A DNA stretch of 64,000 nucleotides from Argopecten irradians (Eukaryota; Mollusca; Bivalvia; Pectinida; Pectinidae). Below are positions 25,773 to 38,400 of this stretch, one piece after another. The notes below the pieces were generated by a model that saw only the letters and a list, made by a program, of their open reading frames with translations, did no database searches and had not been told where the DNA came from. The stretch covers positions 9,332,755 to 9,396,754 of the forward strand of contig NC_091134.1 of the NCBI RefSeq assembly GCF_041381155.1. The letters are read 5' to 3'. Both the position numbers and the translations under genes were made by a program. The number at the start of each line of letters is the position of its first letter. Position 1 is the first letter of the stretch.

Positions 25773-27485
25773 ATGGCGGAGATAAAGAAAGCCGACGTTG
25801 ATGAGATGAAAGTTTTCGCTCGTCCACCAGAGTTAGTGATAAAGGTTCTTACAGCTACCATGACACTGCTCGGATTGGAGTACACAGAGGTAGGCAAAAC
25901 CACTAATCATTTAGAAGTGGAATATAGTTTTGATGGGGTTGAAAACAAATAACTTATTAACCAAGCTCTATACCGTGCTTGTACAATAGAAACAATATTA
26001 TTTCTAGCCTGCAATCATTATTTTTCTTACTCCGATGAAATTTAAAAAATAGTGCCACCAATGCTTAAATAACCGAAAATCTTCGGCTGAGAACTTAGTC
26101 AAGCTAATAATTCAGAACACCTATTATAAGTTTGTGCTACGATGCGGGATACAGTTGTCAAACATCTGGCGAAACGTCCTTCCCATCATAATTATAAATT
26201 GTTATCCTAAGAAACATTTTTTGCTTATTTTGGTGGCAGTTCACAATATAACCAAATGACAACAAACTGAGTATAGTCGGTGTCAATGAAGTGCATTGCA
26301 CTCTCACTGTTATAACCTTGGCGATTATAGATAACATAGAACATGGTTTGTCACTATAAAACGGATTAACAGTTATTAACAAAGAATGTTGTCTGACTAA
26401 ACGGTAAATAATTGTTATTACATAATGAGCTACATAACGTTTTCTGTTGTAGCGGGATTACCGATATATCCAAAGGATGCTGGGCAGCTCAACATTTCTA
26501 CAAGACGTTGCAAAGTTAGATGTTGGTTCTATTTCTTTAGAGACAGCTTTAAAGGCACATTCGCGTATAGAGGGTATCACGGAGGAAAATTTGTGTAGAG
26601 TCAGTACAGCGGCTGTGTCATTTCTACGATGGGTATGTATATTAAATTGAAGAAAAAAAAAAGAATCAAAACAAACAAACAAATTCAAACAGACAGAATT
26701 TAAGTCTATATAAGTTTAAAAACTAAATATATGTCCAAGAATAATAATTAATATTTTCAAGAATTCTTTGCGGCCTCTAGATTTCTAGATTCTTGAAAAT
26801 GTATTTCGTGAAAACAACGTTTGAATTAAAACTGAAAGTTATTTTTCAAGTTCGTTGGTTTTTTTTCAATATTCTTTGAAAAATGTTCCATACTGGGTAG
26901 GTACCGACATGTTAAATTTTAGTTACGAAAACATAATGATATTTTACGTTTATCAAAAAAGGTGACTATAGAGAATGTTATTACTTGGTGTTTATCGATG
27001 ATGTTACATAAACTGAGCCTTGAATCAACAACCTGGCACATCTTAATGTTAGTCTTCGTTATTTTACTTCAAGTAAACTTTCATTAGTTTAGCTAACACA
27101 ATTCAAAATGTATGATTTTCTAAGATTAGCCTATTAAACAGAAATACTTTACCAAATTGTACCTGATTTGATTTGACAATGAGTAGAAAAAATGTTTTAC
27201 CTCGTCTTGCATTATCTGGTTTAATATATGCCATAATTCTTTAATAATTTTGATTATTATTCTGTGATACGTATAATATTGGTTATTTTTGATATAATCA
27301 ATCATAGTATTTGTAACTTTGTAAGAAATAAGTAATCCAAATTTGTTTTAATTTTCACTTCTCGTGTTTTGATCTTATCATCTGACTCCATGATTTGTCT
27401 GTTTTAGGTGAAAGATGTATTAGCTGCGGTTGAGAAGAGAACAGGAGATCTGAGTGTAGCGACAAAAGAGGAACCCACAGCATAA
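25773..27485 (+). CDS. standalone dynein-stalk/MTBD-like protein, copy 5
   Basis: Exons 25773-25889 (39 codons), 26453-26632 (60 codons) and 27408-27485 (25 codons plus TAA), phase-0 introns, 124 residues. Exon 1: MAEIKKADVDEMKVFARPPE, with the PP turn kept but the ITEIKS core changed to VDEMKVF. Exon 2 begins RDYRYIQRMLGSSTFLQDVA and ends SFLRW. The acceptor AG sits three bases upstream compared with the sisters, adding one arginine. The tail is VKDVLAAVEKRTGDLSVATK followed by EEPTA. Last of the plus-strand copies, it faces the C-terminal end of the KY-fusion gene 1.9 kb away. Function as for the sisters: predicted helical MTBD-like bundle, no motor parts. Confidence 0.8.
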
Positions 27486-29409
27486 ACTATAGAGTAAAAT
27501 ATACAGGGACTTATGCTGGGCAATATATAAACAGCATAACGTGTTCAAATATTAAAGTTAATTATTTTGATAATTAAAAAAAAAAAGAAAAGAAAAGAAC
27601 ATGACATAATATATTTACGGTAAGAATTCAATTATATTTATTCCGTTGTCTAATAAACATATACACATAGGTAGCTCTGTCCTATACTTTTATACGGTTG
27701 TCTTTAAATAATATTAAAGAAGTAAACCATTAGTCTAAAAACTCACCACAGCTTCGAAATGTTTTATATTCGACTAATTATTTCCATGTTAACGTATATA
27801 ACATCAAAGGTGTCATCACTAGCAAAAACACAACCTATTGATTTTTCATCATTTATCGTTTGAATGTGGTGGGTTTTGGTGAAAAACGCTGTAAAACCCA
27901 TTTAAATTTCTTGTCAAGCTATTCCTGTTCTTAAACAATGAATCATAGCAACACACACGCCCTGCGTATGTACGTTATAAACATGGAAATAATTAGTATA
28001 ATAACTGTTATTTTCAATTTTTCAAACATTTCATGATTTGTTAATGTCACTTTTTTCTCACATATCGTGGACTTAGAAAATGGTTGTTTAAATCAGCTGT
28101 TTTGTATTTGCGATTTTGGTATATCAGTTCTTATACAATCCAAACAATTCATCATTCATTTTTCGGTATTTTAATCGTAGAAAAGTAGCAAAATTCAGGG
28201 AAGAGGACATGTTGTCACAATGCTGTTTATATTGGTCAGCTATCTCTTGTTCTTGTTTGAGGTCAATTTATAATTCTGGTTTTGATATTACAACCAAGAC
28301 AAATGACGTAAGACATCAATACATATGTTCATTTATTTTTATTGTATTTTGCATTGATCATTACATTAGCTTACAAAGCACACATTTTACATATTTCTAT
28401 TTCATGCAAACGATCAAAGCATTTCATCTAAATGTGCAACCCAAAAAACATTTTGCTGGCTTCAAGCATGTTAAATTCTGGATTTTTTTTTATTGCCCTA
28501 AGCGGAGCATTATTGGTTATGAGATCATACAATGTACATATTGTATTTAATCAATCACGTAAAAACATTTGCAGGCAAGAGAATAATAGCAAAAGAGCAA
28601 ACCAATGTAGCATTTTCAATACAAGTGAAAACTTCCTAGAAAAATGTAAATTATTGAATTAAAACATCCAAAAGCGGAGTAGTAAAAAGAGGCAGTAGCT
28701 CTTTGTTTATAGTATCGTTTGAATGATATAGCTTACCTTATACATGCAGTGCGTATATTTGACCCAATAGTTACGTAAATGTTGTATAAAAATGTATATT
28801 ATTTTAAATGTATGAGCCCTGAAATAAACTATATTCATGTATGGTAAATGTTACATAGCCTATGGTGCGACTGATATTAGAGTGTGAAGGAATATTCGAA
28901 TTTTGGTTGGCATATATCAACTCATAATAGTACCTTTGGCACGATTGAATCCAATTCATTTGTTCCTGATTATGGAGATGTCATATATATATTTGTTGAT
29001 GTCATTAGGATAGTAAATATTACGGATACAAATCAATACAAATAAACAAAATACGAGTACCCGCCTTTTAGCAGAAAAAAATACGATATATGTTTGCATT
29101 AATAGCCGTAGCTACACCGGCATATGAATCTTGCACAAATGTTATAACACACCTATACATATCACGTATATCAGACTTATAAACATATCCCTGATTTTGG
29201 AAGATAATAATACTTGTTGTCATAAATGGGACGTTACTCTTCAGAATATATACTATACGATTTCTTTCAATATGTTCCAAAAGGGACATAACTCTGGTTG
29301 CGTTAAGACACTATACATGATCCTTCGGTTCCATATATGGTTTTAAGTCAAGGGACAAAACTCTGGTTGCCTTCAGACTATTGACTATTTCTCATTCGAT
29401 AAAATAACT
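27486..29409. other. convergent intergenic region
   Basis: Lies between the stop of copy 5 and the stop of the minus-strand KY-fusion gene. AATAAA occurs at about 27651. The open frames here (for example 28116-28550) lack coding character and splice context. Confidence 0.5.
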
Positions 29410-32400
29410 TCAATCGACCGGAACCATGGTCCGTTCCCGTTTCCGTCTGTTAGACGTTCTCGGTCTGACAGTGGCGATTACTTCGGCATTTCTTCTCTCC
29501 AATTCTTCTGTCAACCCCTTTACCTATTAATATTAAATACAATAGTATTTATCATGTACAGAGTATCTTATAAAAGGGATAACTCATTACGTTTGAAATA
29601 TTTATTTGAAAAAACAAACATAATGCATAAGATTAATAAGGGATAATACCAAGAATGCATATAAAACAAGGCAAGTCAAATGAAAATTAATTTAAAACAT
29701 TAGTACACGTGAAAAGATGTCTTACCCAAACATAGAAGGTCGCGCCACCAGCACTGACCATTCGGACCTGGTCCAATGAAAAGTCTCGTATCAAATCACG
29801 TGCTCCCAGAGCGACATCTAGCGGTATATTATCCACCACCAGTTCCTGTATCCTGCGCTTGATGGCGTCTTTTCCCATCTTTCCCAATGCGATCTGTATA
29901 TTTTTCCAATCCTGCAAAGAATGTATTTATATAGAGACATTTGTACATTGGTTGATAATTAATGGATTGGGATAGTTCGGAACTTACATCGATGTCTAAA
30001 TGTTTTTTTTAATATCGAAATAGTGATATAACAATTTGTATTTTTCATTTCATCTTAAACAAACATATGGTATAGTTTTAAACCTACCTCTGTCTCTTCC
30101 TCCCAGTGTCCCAGTAAAAGTAGCGTGGCCATCATTACCCTGTGAACTGCCGGAGGCGGACTATTGTAACAGCGGATTTCTCCTATAGTCTTCTGGTCAA
30201 GTGTAAGCACAGCGTGTAGGAGTCTGAAATAAATAAAGAATGATACTGTATCGGGAAAGTGTCGTTAATTAGAAAAAATATTGGAGAGGCTAAAATATGT
30301 AGTTTAAGACAAAGAGTCGTCAAACAGAAATGGTCGTCAGAGCATGTTTCACGGTGTTTGATTAATCAATATATGTTTAGGAAAAGATGAAAAGTTGAAA
30401 TTAATCAAGCATATACATAACGAAGTTGTTAAATATGGAATAGTGGGAATAAGTGGTCGAAGAAATACAGTAAAACCCAGATAAGTCCACGTTTGACGGA
30501 ACCAGGAAAATCATTCGTCTTATCCGATGGTTCTAGTTTCTATGAATGGACGCATCGATATGATTTGAATTACTTAGATGTCTATTGGATACATATTTTA
30601 GAGCATTGTACTTGTACGGGAAAGCAATATTTAACATTTTAGAGTTTTAAAGAAAATAAAACAATGTTAACACTTGCAAATGTGGATGTAGCATGTATAA
30701 AATGATAGTGCTATAAAATGTAATTAAAAATATGCACGATGATATAAATCTTACATCTTTAACACCTTCCGGATTTTCGATCGAACTGAATAATTGGGTC
30801 AAGTTGTAAGTGAACTATCCATATCTAAACAATTTTTTGTCGCATTCCATTAAAACCAAACAGAAATATTTACTTGTTTATATTTCGGATTCTCTCCAGC
30901 ATGCCTTTAGCGTTCATGACTTCCCGCTCCAGTCTGGTTTCCAGTTGTTTCTCCCGTACATTCTTCAGGGCCTCGCGTATCACATTCATGTCCTTCTCAT
31001 TGGTCGCATCAATGATTTCTGAAAACAAAAACGTGTATTTTCTATAATTTGTATAGACGTCTTACAGAAGAACCACTACAAAACTAAATTATATTCGACA
31101 TTGTTTGATTTTGGAAAAAGACCTTAAACAGAAACCAAAAACAAAACTTGAAAATAGAGACGAATCTCAAAACATATCACCTCAATTATATTTCTTATGA
31201 ATATCATTGAAGTCGTTATTAAAGTTCGCATAACACCATCTTTATAATCAACGCTCCTTTTAGCTTCATCACGGCAACTGCGACTGTGATGATACTCATA
31301 AACTCGTCCAATCGACTTATAAACATTTACTGTTACTTTCATTTCACCCTATGATTCAGGGATATATTGCCCTGAAGACGATCAGAACTGCCATTCATCT
31401 GAACAAACAAATAATGGTACACAGAAAAAAACCTTACCCCGTCGGCATTTAAAGAATTCCAGTTCCTTCTCTGCCACCTCAATATCATTCTTCATGGTGG
31501 GCAGACCTAGCGACTTCATTTCTTCTATGGCTTGTTCCAACTCTTTCTCATTTTCCTCGTATATTGCGTTTCTGATCCGCTCACGGAGTTGATTTGGTAG
31601 ATCTATCAGGACAACATTAAGCCATGTTAATAGAATATTACGAATTAAAACTTATTTGCACGCGTCATATTTCTGTTTGTGATGGTTGATTGTTATTTAG
31701 GGCTTTGAAAGGCTTTGAAATGACCTAATTTTGTTCTTAATTTGTATGGCAAGTGCTGTTAACAAGCCAAAGAAATGCTTACTAAAACCTTATTTTGCTT
31801 TCATTGTCCTTTTGCATGCAAATATAAAATTCCCTTACTTGCCATTAGGTTTAAAAGTTGATATAATGTTAAAAAAGTATAACATTATACTGAGTGGTAT
31901 TTAAAAAAATGGCTTTTTCGTACTGGCATTGGTAAACCGAAAGCTTTTCTGGTAACAAATATCAAACAGTGTAAAACTATTGTCTATCACATTTAATGAT
32001 AATTCAAATAATTGTTTTGGTTTGATAATGGCGAGTGATGCCACTCAACCTATCACTGATAAAATGTGTTTACTTTTGGAATACCGGATGAATATTCCAA
32101 ACAATCACGTGTATACAACATTTATGCGAGTATATTCAAATTCTTAATGCATATATTCAGTTTAAATAACAAATTTCCAGTGGACTGAAATGATTAATTG
32201 ACTAAATAAAGAAAACTTACGTGAACCTAGTGAATTGTCTCCCTTGATTTCTGCCTTATCTCCGCCTGAGGCGGCCGTCGTGCCGCCTGCCTGTGTCTGA
32301 GATAGCGGAGCCAATTGGATGCGTTTGCTTCTGTTTTTCTTGTACTTGACCACATAGTCGTACAGACTTTGAAATCCTTTTCCTGTGTTTCCCATCAGTC

Positions 32401-35400
32401 TCAGGCCATAGTTTCCGTTCTGTGGGAACCGAACGGTAAAACGACAAATATCACCATCCTGTTCCTGGGAAATTAGTCTTTTAGCTACTTCCGGTCTCAC
32501 CATTTTTCCTGATAAATTCAGGGAAAGATCAATGTTCTTTTCGTTCTTGAATTCAAGCACAATTTCTTCATCCTCACATTGAAGGAATCCTGTTGGGTGA
32601 GATATTGCCTTGATTCCTGCTATCGCTGCTCCTTTCTTGGGTCCGAGTTTTTCATTGAAGCCACGCGGGAAGGCAAAGTTCTCTCCTACTTGTTTAGAGG
32701 TCACGAGATAATTGCAAAAGTTTCTGTCTATTTCTTCTCCCTCGTCTTTTGTGAACAACTTCAATGCGTATTCTCCCTGGCGCGGTGTGTTCACATTGAA
32801 TATTAAGTCACCATTTTCGTATCTTTGTACGACATGATCTGACACGTCTTCGGCGTTATTTCCTCCTTTGACTAGTTCAGCTCTTACTGTCTTTGTGCTC
32901 CAGTCCTTCCCATCAACAGGACTGAATTTCACTTCGAGCGCGCCGGTATCTTTAGCCTCGATCTCACCACCAAAGTGGCTCATTGGAGCCAGGCCACATT
33001 CAATTGTGTCTCTACCCGGTCCCCACCCTATTATCGGGCATTCTGGGAAAGGTTCACAGTTTTCTTTCTCGCTATTAAATATGATTTTGAATATTGTCAA
33101 CCAGTCATAATCGTATGCAGGATCCTCTACCGTAACATCCTTACCAACTAATTCAAACCGGAAGGTATCGGCGACCGGAGAACGAATCCGGATAACGAGA
33201 AGGGTGTCTTTTACTCTGTGAAGAAACACGTACCGGTCATATCTGAAATAAAAATTGGATTTCTAGTTAATCTAAAAGTAACAATTCTGTCATAAAAACT
33301 CAAAATTATATCTATGCATATTGTTATGGGTCAAGGAAGTAATATCAATATTCAGACAATACGCATAGCCATTGTCCCTATTGTTTATCTTTTTTGTGTT
33401 CGTTGTTTATGTTTTTGTGAATGTTCGCGACCATCCTTAATATGTAATTTATTTGTTCTTTTTGTGTCTTGACAAAGGGGCAGATCGTCTCGAAAATGCG
33501 ACAATATTTTGTCCACACTGTTAGAATTACTTCTGTGCCCTAAATATATATAGTTATACATAAAAACCCAAAAAACAGTTTTTAAATTTTCAAGATTTCA
33601 AATAACTTCAATGGAATATTGAAATTAAAATTTTTCTAAACAATACATGCTGTTAAAATATTTTTTTAATATTCTGGGGAGTCTTTTCTGCTTACCTATG
33701 TAAAGATCCTTGAGCAGATGTTCGTTTTAGTCTGAACATAAGGTACTGAAAATCCATGTTCATGTATCTATCTTCTGGAAGTTCAAATTTGATTTCGACT
33801 TCCCCTGTCGCGTGCACAACACATTTTTGAGGGGATATCAATTTCAGTTTCAAATTGAAATATCTGTCCTTTAGAAATGCTCTTTCCTCAAAGTTTTCCT
33901 CTGTTACAGGCACTTCTTTAAGCTGCCATATTGGATCGTGAGGAAGATGAGTACTCGCCATTTGATCTGGATCAGTCAAGAAGTAGTTTTCGTCACAAGA
34001 ATAAAACAGCTGTTTGCTGATTTGATCCCCTTTCACATCCTCGCCGCCTCCTCTGTCAACCACCTCCCATTTTGTGTCTTCTACTCCTCCCTCTGCGCAT
34101 GTGCCCCAGTAAGCGTTCACGAACCGCCAATCACCATTCACCAGAACTGCGTTCCATTCCCCATAATGCTGTTCGTCATCCATCTTCTCGCCAACTTCGT
34201 ACGTGGAGCCCTTTAACTTTCCGTGAATTATTACACATGGGATTTGGGCAAATCTGAAATAAAAAAAACCAGCGATACTATGATATAATGAAAGGTCTGA
34301 TATTCAGTTTTTGACACAGCTTTCATGAGCTTTCATTGCTTCCTGATGGTATATTTAGATAGTCCGCACTCTTTAGGGAAACTACTTAGTGGTCTTGCAT
34401 GCACCGGGCATGAGATGTCCATGGTGGTCTGGGGGTACCTCTAACCTTATTTATTATTGCTAACTCTGAATAATTATGCACTTCTGATTCGTTAAGCATA
34501 TCTCTTGCATAATTTTCGACGTATCTTATTGAGTTTTCGTTTGTTGTTTTATTTTGATAAACACATGTACTAGATTAACACTTCTACACAATCATGATAT
34601 CTATGGCAAAGCATAATTGTGGTGACATATTCTTTTAACCTTCTTCAATGAGTATAATTCCAATCTCCGTCCGCGTTTTATTTCATAGCTACTCAAATAC
34701 AGTGTACGTGTATCAGGGGATAATACGGAACACATGTTGATATCGTCAACATTTTCACATGACGAGATCAGTTTCACGACCATTTCTTAACTTAAGGAAA
34801 TATCTTTGAATTCCCCGTAGGAAAGCATAACATAAGTAAAGGAAAGTTCCTGAACTAAGATTGTTTTTATTTTAACTTCCTATGAGGAATTTCAATGTTA
34901 CGAAGGTTCTTTAAGTTAAGGAATGTTTGTGAAACTGGGCCCTGACGTTACAAGTATGAGAGAAAGTAGTGCCTTTTAGCGTCTGTCTGATGTCTTGTAC
35001 GACAGCATTCTCAGAAGTATCTCATACCTGCAGAGCAGACTGACGAGCTGGGCGTAGTTCCCCTTGCGATGTTTTATACGCCATAACTGGAACTGGGTAT
35101 GGGAGTGGGGCGGTTCCTTTTTATCAATACTCAGTTGGTCGATGGGTTGTGCTGTGACCCACCGATAGATGGCGCGCATCTTGGACATGTCATCATCATA
35201 GCCTTCTGTGAGATACTCAACCAGCACTGACAGAGGCTGCTTCAGCAACTTGGTAGGTGCCTGTAAACAATGAGCTGATGTTTTGTATGGGTTTTTAGCT
35301 ATCTTTTATCTATAATACAGATAAACAACTATTAAGTTCTAAATGTACTTCAGAACAACATCAGCACATATTGCAGATACAACTGAGGATAGCGTGGGTA

Positions 35401-38400
35401 ATTTAGAGTATCATGTGATATACCGTACAACCGATCATTTTCGTGGGTCAACATTTTGTTTTTTTTTACTAAAACGAGAAAATTAAAATTAAGCCGCTTT
35501 AACCATTTCCCAATAGTCAGCGGATATTTTTTGCGAACATAGCAATGATCCGCAAAATCGAGAAAATGTTATTCGCGCAAACATGACCGATTATACGGTA
35601 TTAAAAGCAATCATTAGTAGTAAAACTGTCACTGATTACTGCACACGTAGAATCATGACGTTTTATGAAGGATCCCGAATTCATCAAAGTCACTCTAGAT
35701 CTTTTACGTTCAAGCATATAGAATTATATTTCTTTGGTTGAATTGGCTGGAAAAGAATGAATTTCGCAATACCTGAACTGCTCTTTTGTCTACGGCAGTG
35801 TACTTTTTTGGATCAAAAATGGCGTCTTTGAGTGAAGATGGCGGTCGTGGCTCCGGAAGTTCATCAACTCCATTGAGAGAGTCTACATAGCAGTGGTGTC
35901 TCTCTGAGAGCTTAAAGGAAGGAATCAACTGATAGGTGGCGAACAGACGTCCCAACTCAGGAGCGACCTGGCAAAAAAAAAAAAACAACAAAAAAAACTC
36001 AGTAGCACGCTGTTCACAGCAAAACCAGTACATAGACGGAATATTCTAATTATCATTTAACAATATATAGATATGTTTCTGCTCTTGATGGAATATTTTC
36101 GATGGTCTTCCTCCGTTAACTTCGGCAAGTGTTTACATAAATATGAAGAAGAAGATTTGCTCATATAAAGGATTATAAAACCAAAAAATATAATTGATCA
36201 TAATGACCCAGTACATTAAATCCACCTAGAAGTCTCTTTCCCCAATCTAAAGATTTATTTTTTCTGTCTTTGAAATCTATTGTTTTCAGCTTCGTTCTGT
36301 GTACTCTCCAGATCTGTTTTCACTCAAAATAGCTTCATGATTATATGTTAACATAACCCTCAATACTACTTGTGAAGTAGGTTCGGTAGGTTTTGTTAAT
36401 TATTGTAACAAAACATCAACTATCGCATTGTGCACACCTGGCTATGCCTTGTATAGGATTATTAACAGTCCTAAAATACCTCTTCTAAATAAAGCGCATT
36501 TCGTGGAAACTTTTGTTGCTCCAAAAATCTTGTGTATCAATAAGTTAAACTGTTAAGGGTGTTTGAAATAAAGATATTTCGAAAAGCTGTTGATATACTA
36601 TTATCTATATGAATGTACACTCCTCGTTTCTAGTCAGGAAAATTGGCTTGTTTTAAAAATGAAAGCAATTATCATATACGAAAATACTATTTTCTCATTT
36701 CACAGCCCCGGACAATAATTTTGTACCAATTCCTCGTTAAGATTATGCAGTAAAACACCAAAGAAAAACTAAGTAGAGGCGCGTCAAAAAATAATTGACA
36801 GGGATTTTAACTTTCCCTTAAATTACTCCTCCGGCTTCTGGTCTACCAATAAGTAATGATCTAATTGAATAACATTTTGCGTCTGGAGTACGAACACTCA
36901 TGATAAAAAAAACTAAATCCAGTATAATAACAAATGTGGGTCAAATTCGGATTTACGTACGGTCTCAAGAGCGAGACTACAAAAACCTTAACCGCAAATT
37001 ATATAAAGAAAGTTGCAAGCCTATAAACATATAGTTTACGCTTAAAATATAAACTTCTTAAAGAGAATGTCGACAAATTGAAAACAAATTTAATATCATT
37101 AGAAGTACTAACACTTTGCTTTTGGACAAAGAAAAAGAAATATAATAAATATAACTGTGCAAATTGTAACAAAACATGCGGACAAATAATATATATATAT
37201 GTATATTGACATCGTAAGTTAAAGCCCTAAAAGGTTGGTTTGGTGACATATGAACCGTATCTGAAATACATAACTCGAGAGTTAAACACATGATCTAACA
37301 AATACAATAAGCAAACCAAACTGTGCATCATGAGTTGCATTACAAAGTTAGAAGGAAATTGAAAACTCTTTAAAAAGTTAGGTACGAAAAATGAATAAAA
37401 ATGATTCTGTATGAAATAAATCATTTGTGAAAAATCCGCATGCATGAGCGGAACGTATATGGCAGTCTAAACAAACACATCTCCAACATGTGTAGCTTAT
37501 CGAGAAAACGATAAATATACGGGTTTTTTTAGGTTGTAGAACAGAGTGCGTTGTTTACACCGAAATTGCAAATATTGATATCAATCGGGTATTTCAGGTC
37601 TTCGAGTCGCTGTTATGACGGAGAACTTTAGGTGGAAGCAGTACCGGACACGAGGCTACACTGTGATAGATTAGGTACTTATGAGACGTCCGTCTGAAAG
37701 TGATATACAGATATAATTCTTGTCTTTAGATAAACTAATGATAATATGACTGACTAGTTTGTACAAAGATTATATCTGCTGGTCGCCCGCCCCGAAGCCA
37801 ATGGTCCGTTGTTACCCATGTCAGTGAAATGTCTTCAGGCACGTAAAGTGGTCATTTGTTGGACTGAATAAATCTAGTAGGGTTTTTGGTTGGCATTCAT
37901 TGTGATATGACAACCAGAAATAATTATTACGAGATTCCTAGAGCGATGCAAATACATTTAACGTATCTCAGTTTGATTATTATGGTTGTCATGTTTTTGA
38001 CACCTTGTTTTCAACAAAATGAAAGTTTAGGATTATATCCAAATTGTCATATTTAGTTTTATTTGATATAACATTAAGATATAGTTTTACTATCAAAAAT
38101 GTAAGCAAAGCCTCAAAATATGATCATGCGTTAAAGATGGACGATTACTTTTGGTAGACCACTCAGTGGTATATGATTATACTATTGAGGTATACATACA
38201 CGACAGTATGTTACAATCTATAAATGGTATGTTGCTTTTTGTACCTGGTTTGGTTTGTGCTTACTTTCACTTTACAAAGTTTAGAAGCATTGCTCGCTAT
38301 ACAAATGTATCATCATATAGGAGTCTTGATGGGAAATGAAAAATATCATGAAATTGTTGTAAGTTTGTTCGTTATAAACGTATATATCTTCACACATATA

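Noticed and set aside
33380-33560. Possible Penelope-like element 3' remnant (GGGGCAGATCGTCTCGAAAA)
   Set aside because: Only a short resemblance in an intron of the KY-fusion gene. No reverse transcriptase or GIY-YIG coding was seen.
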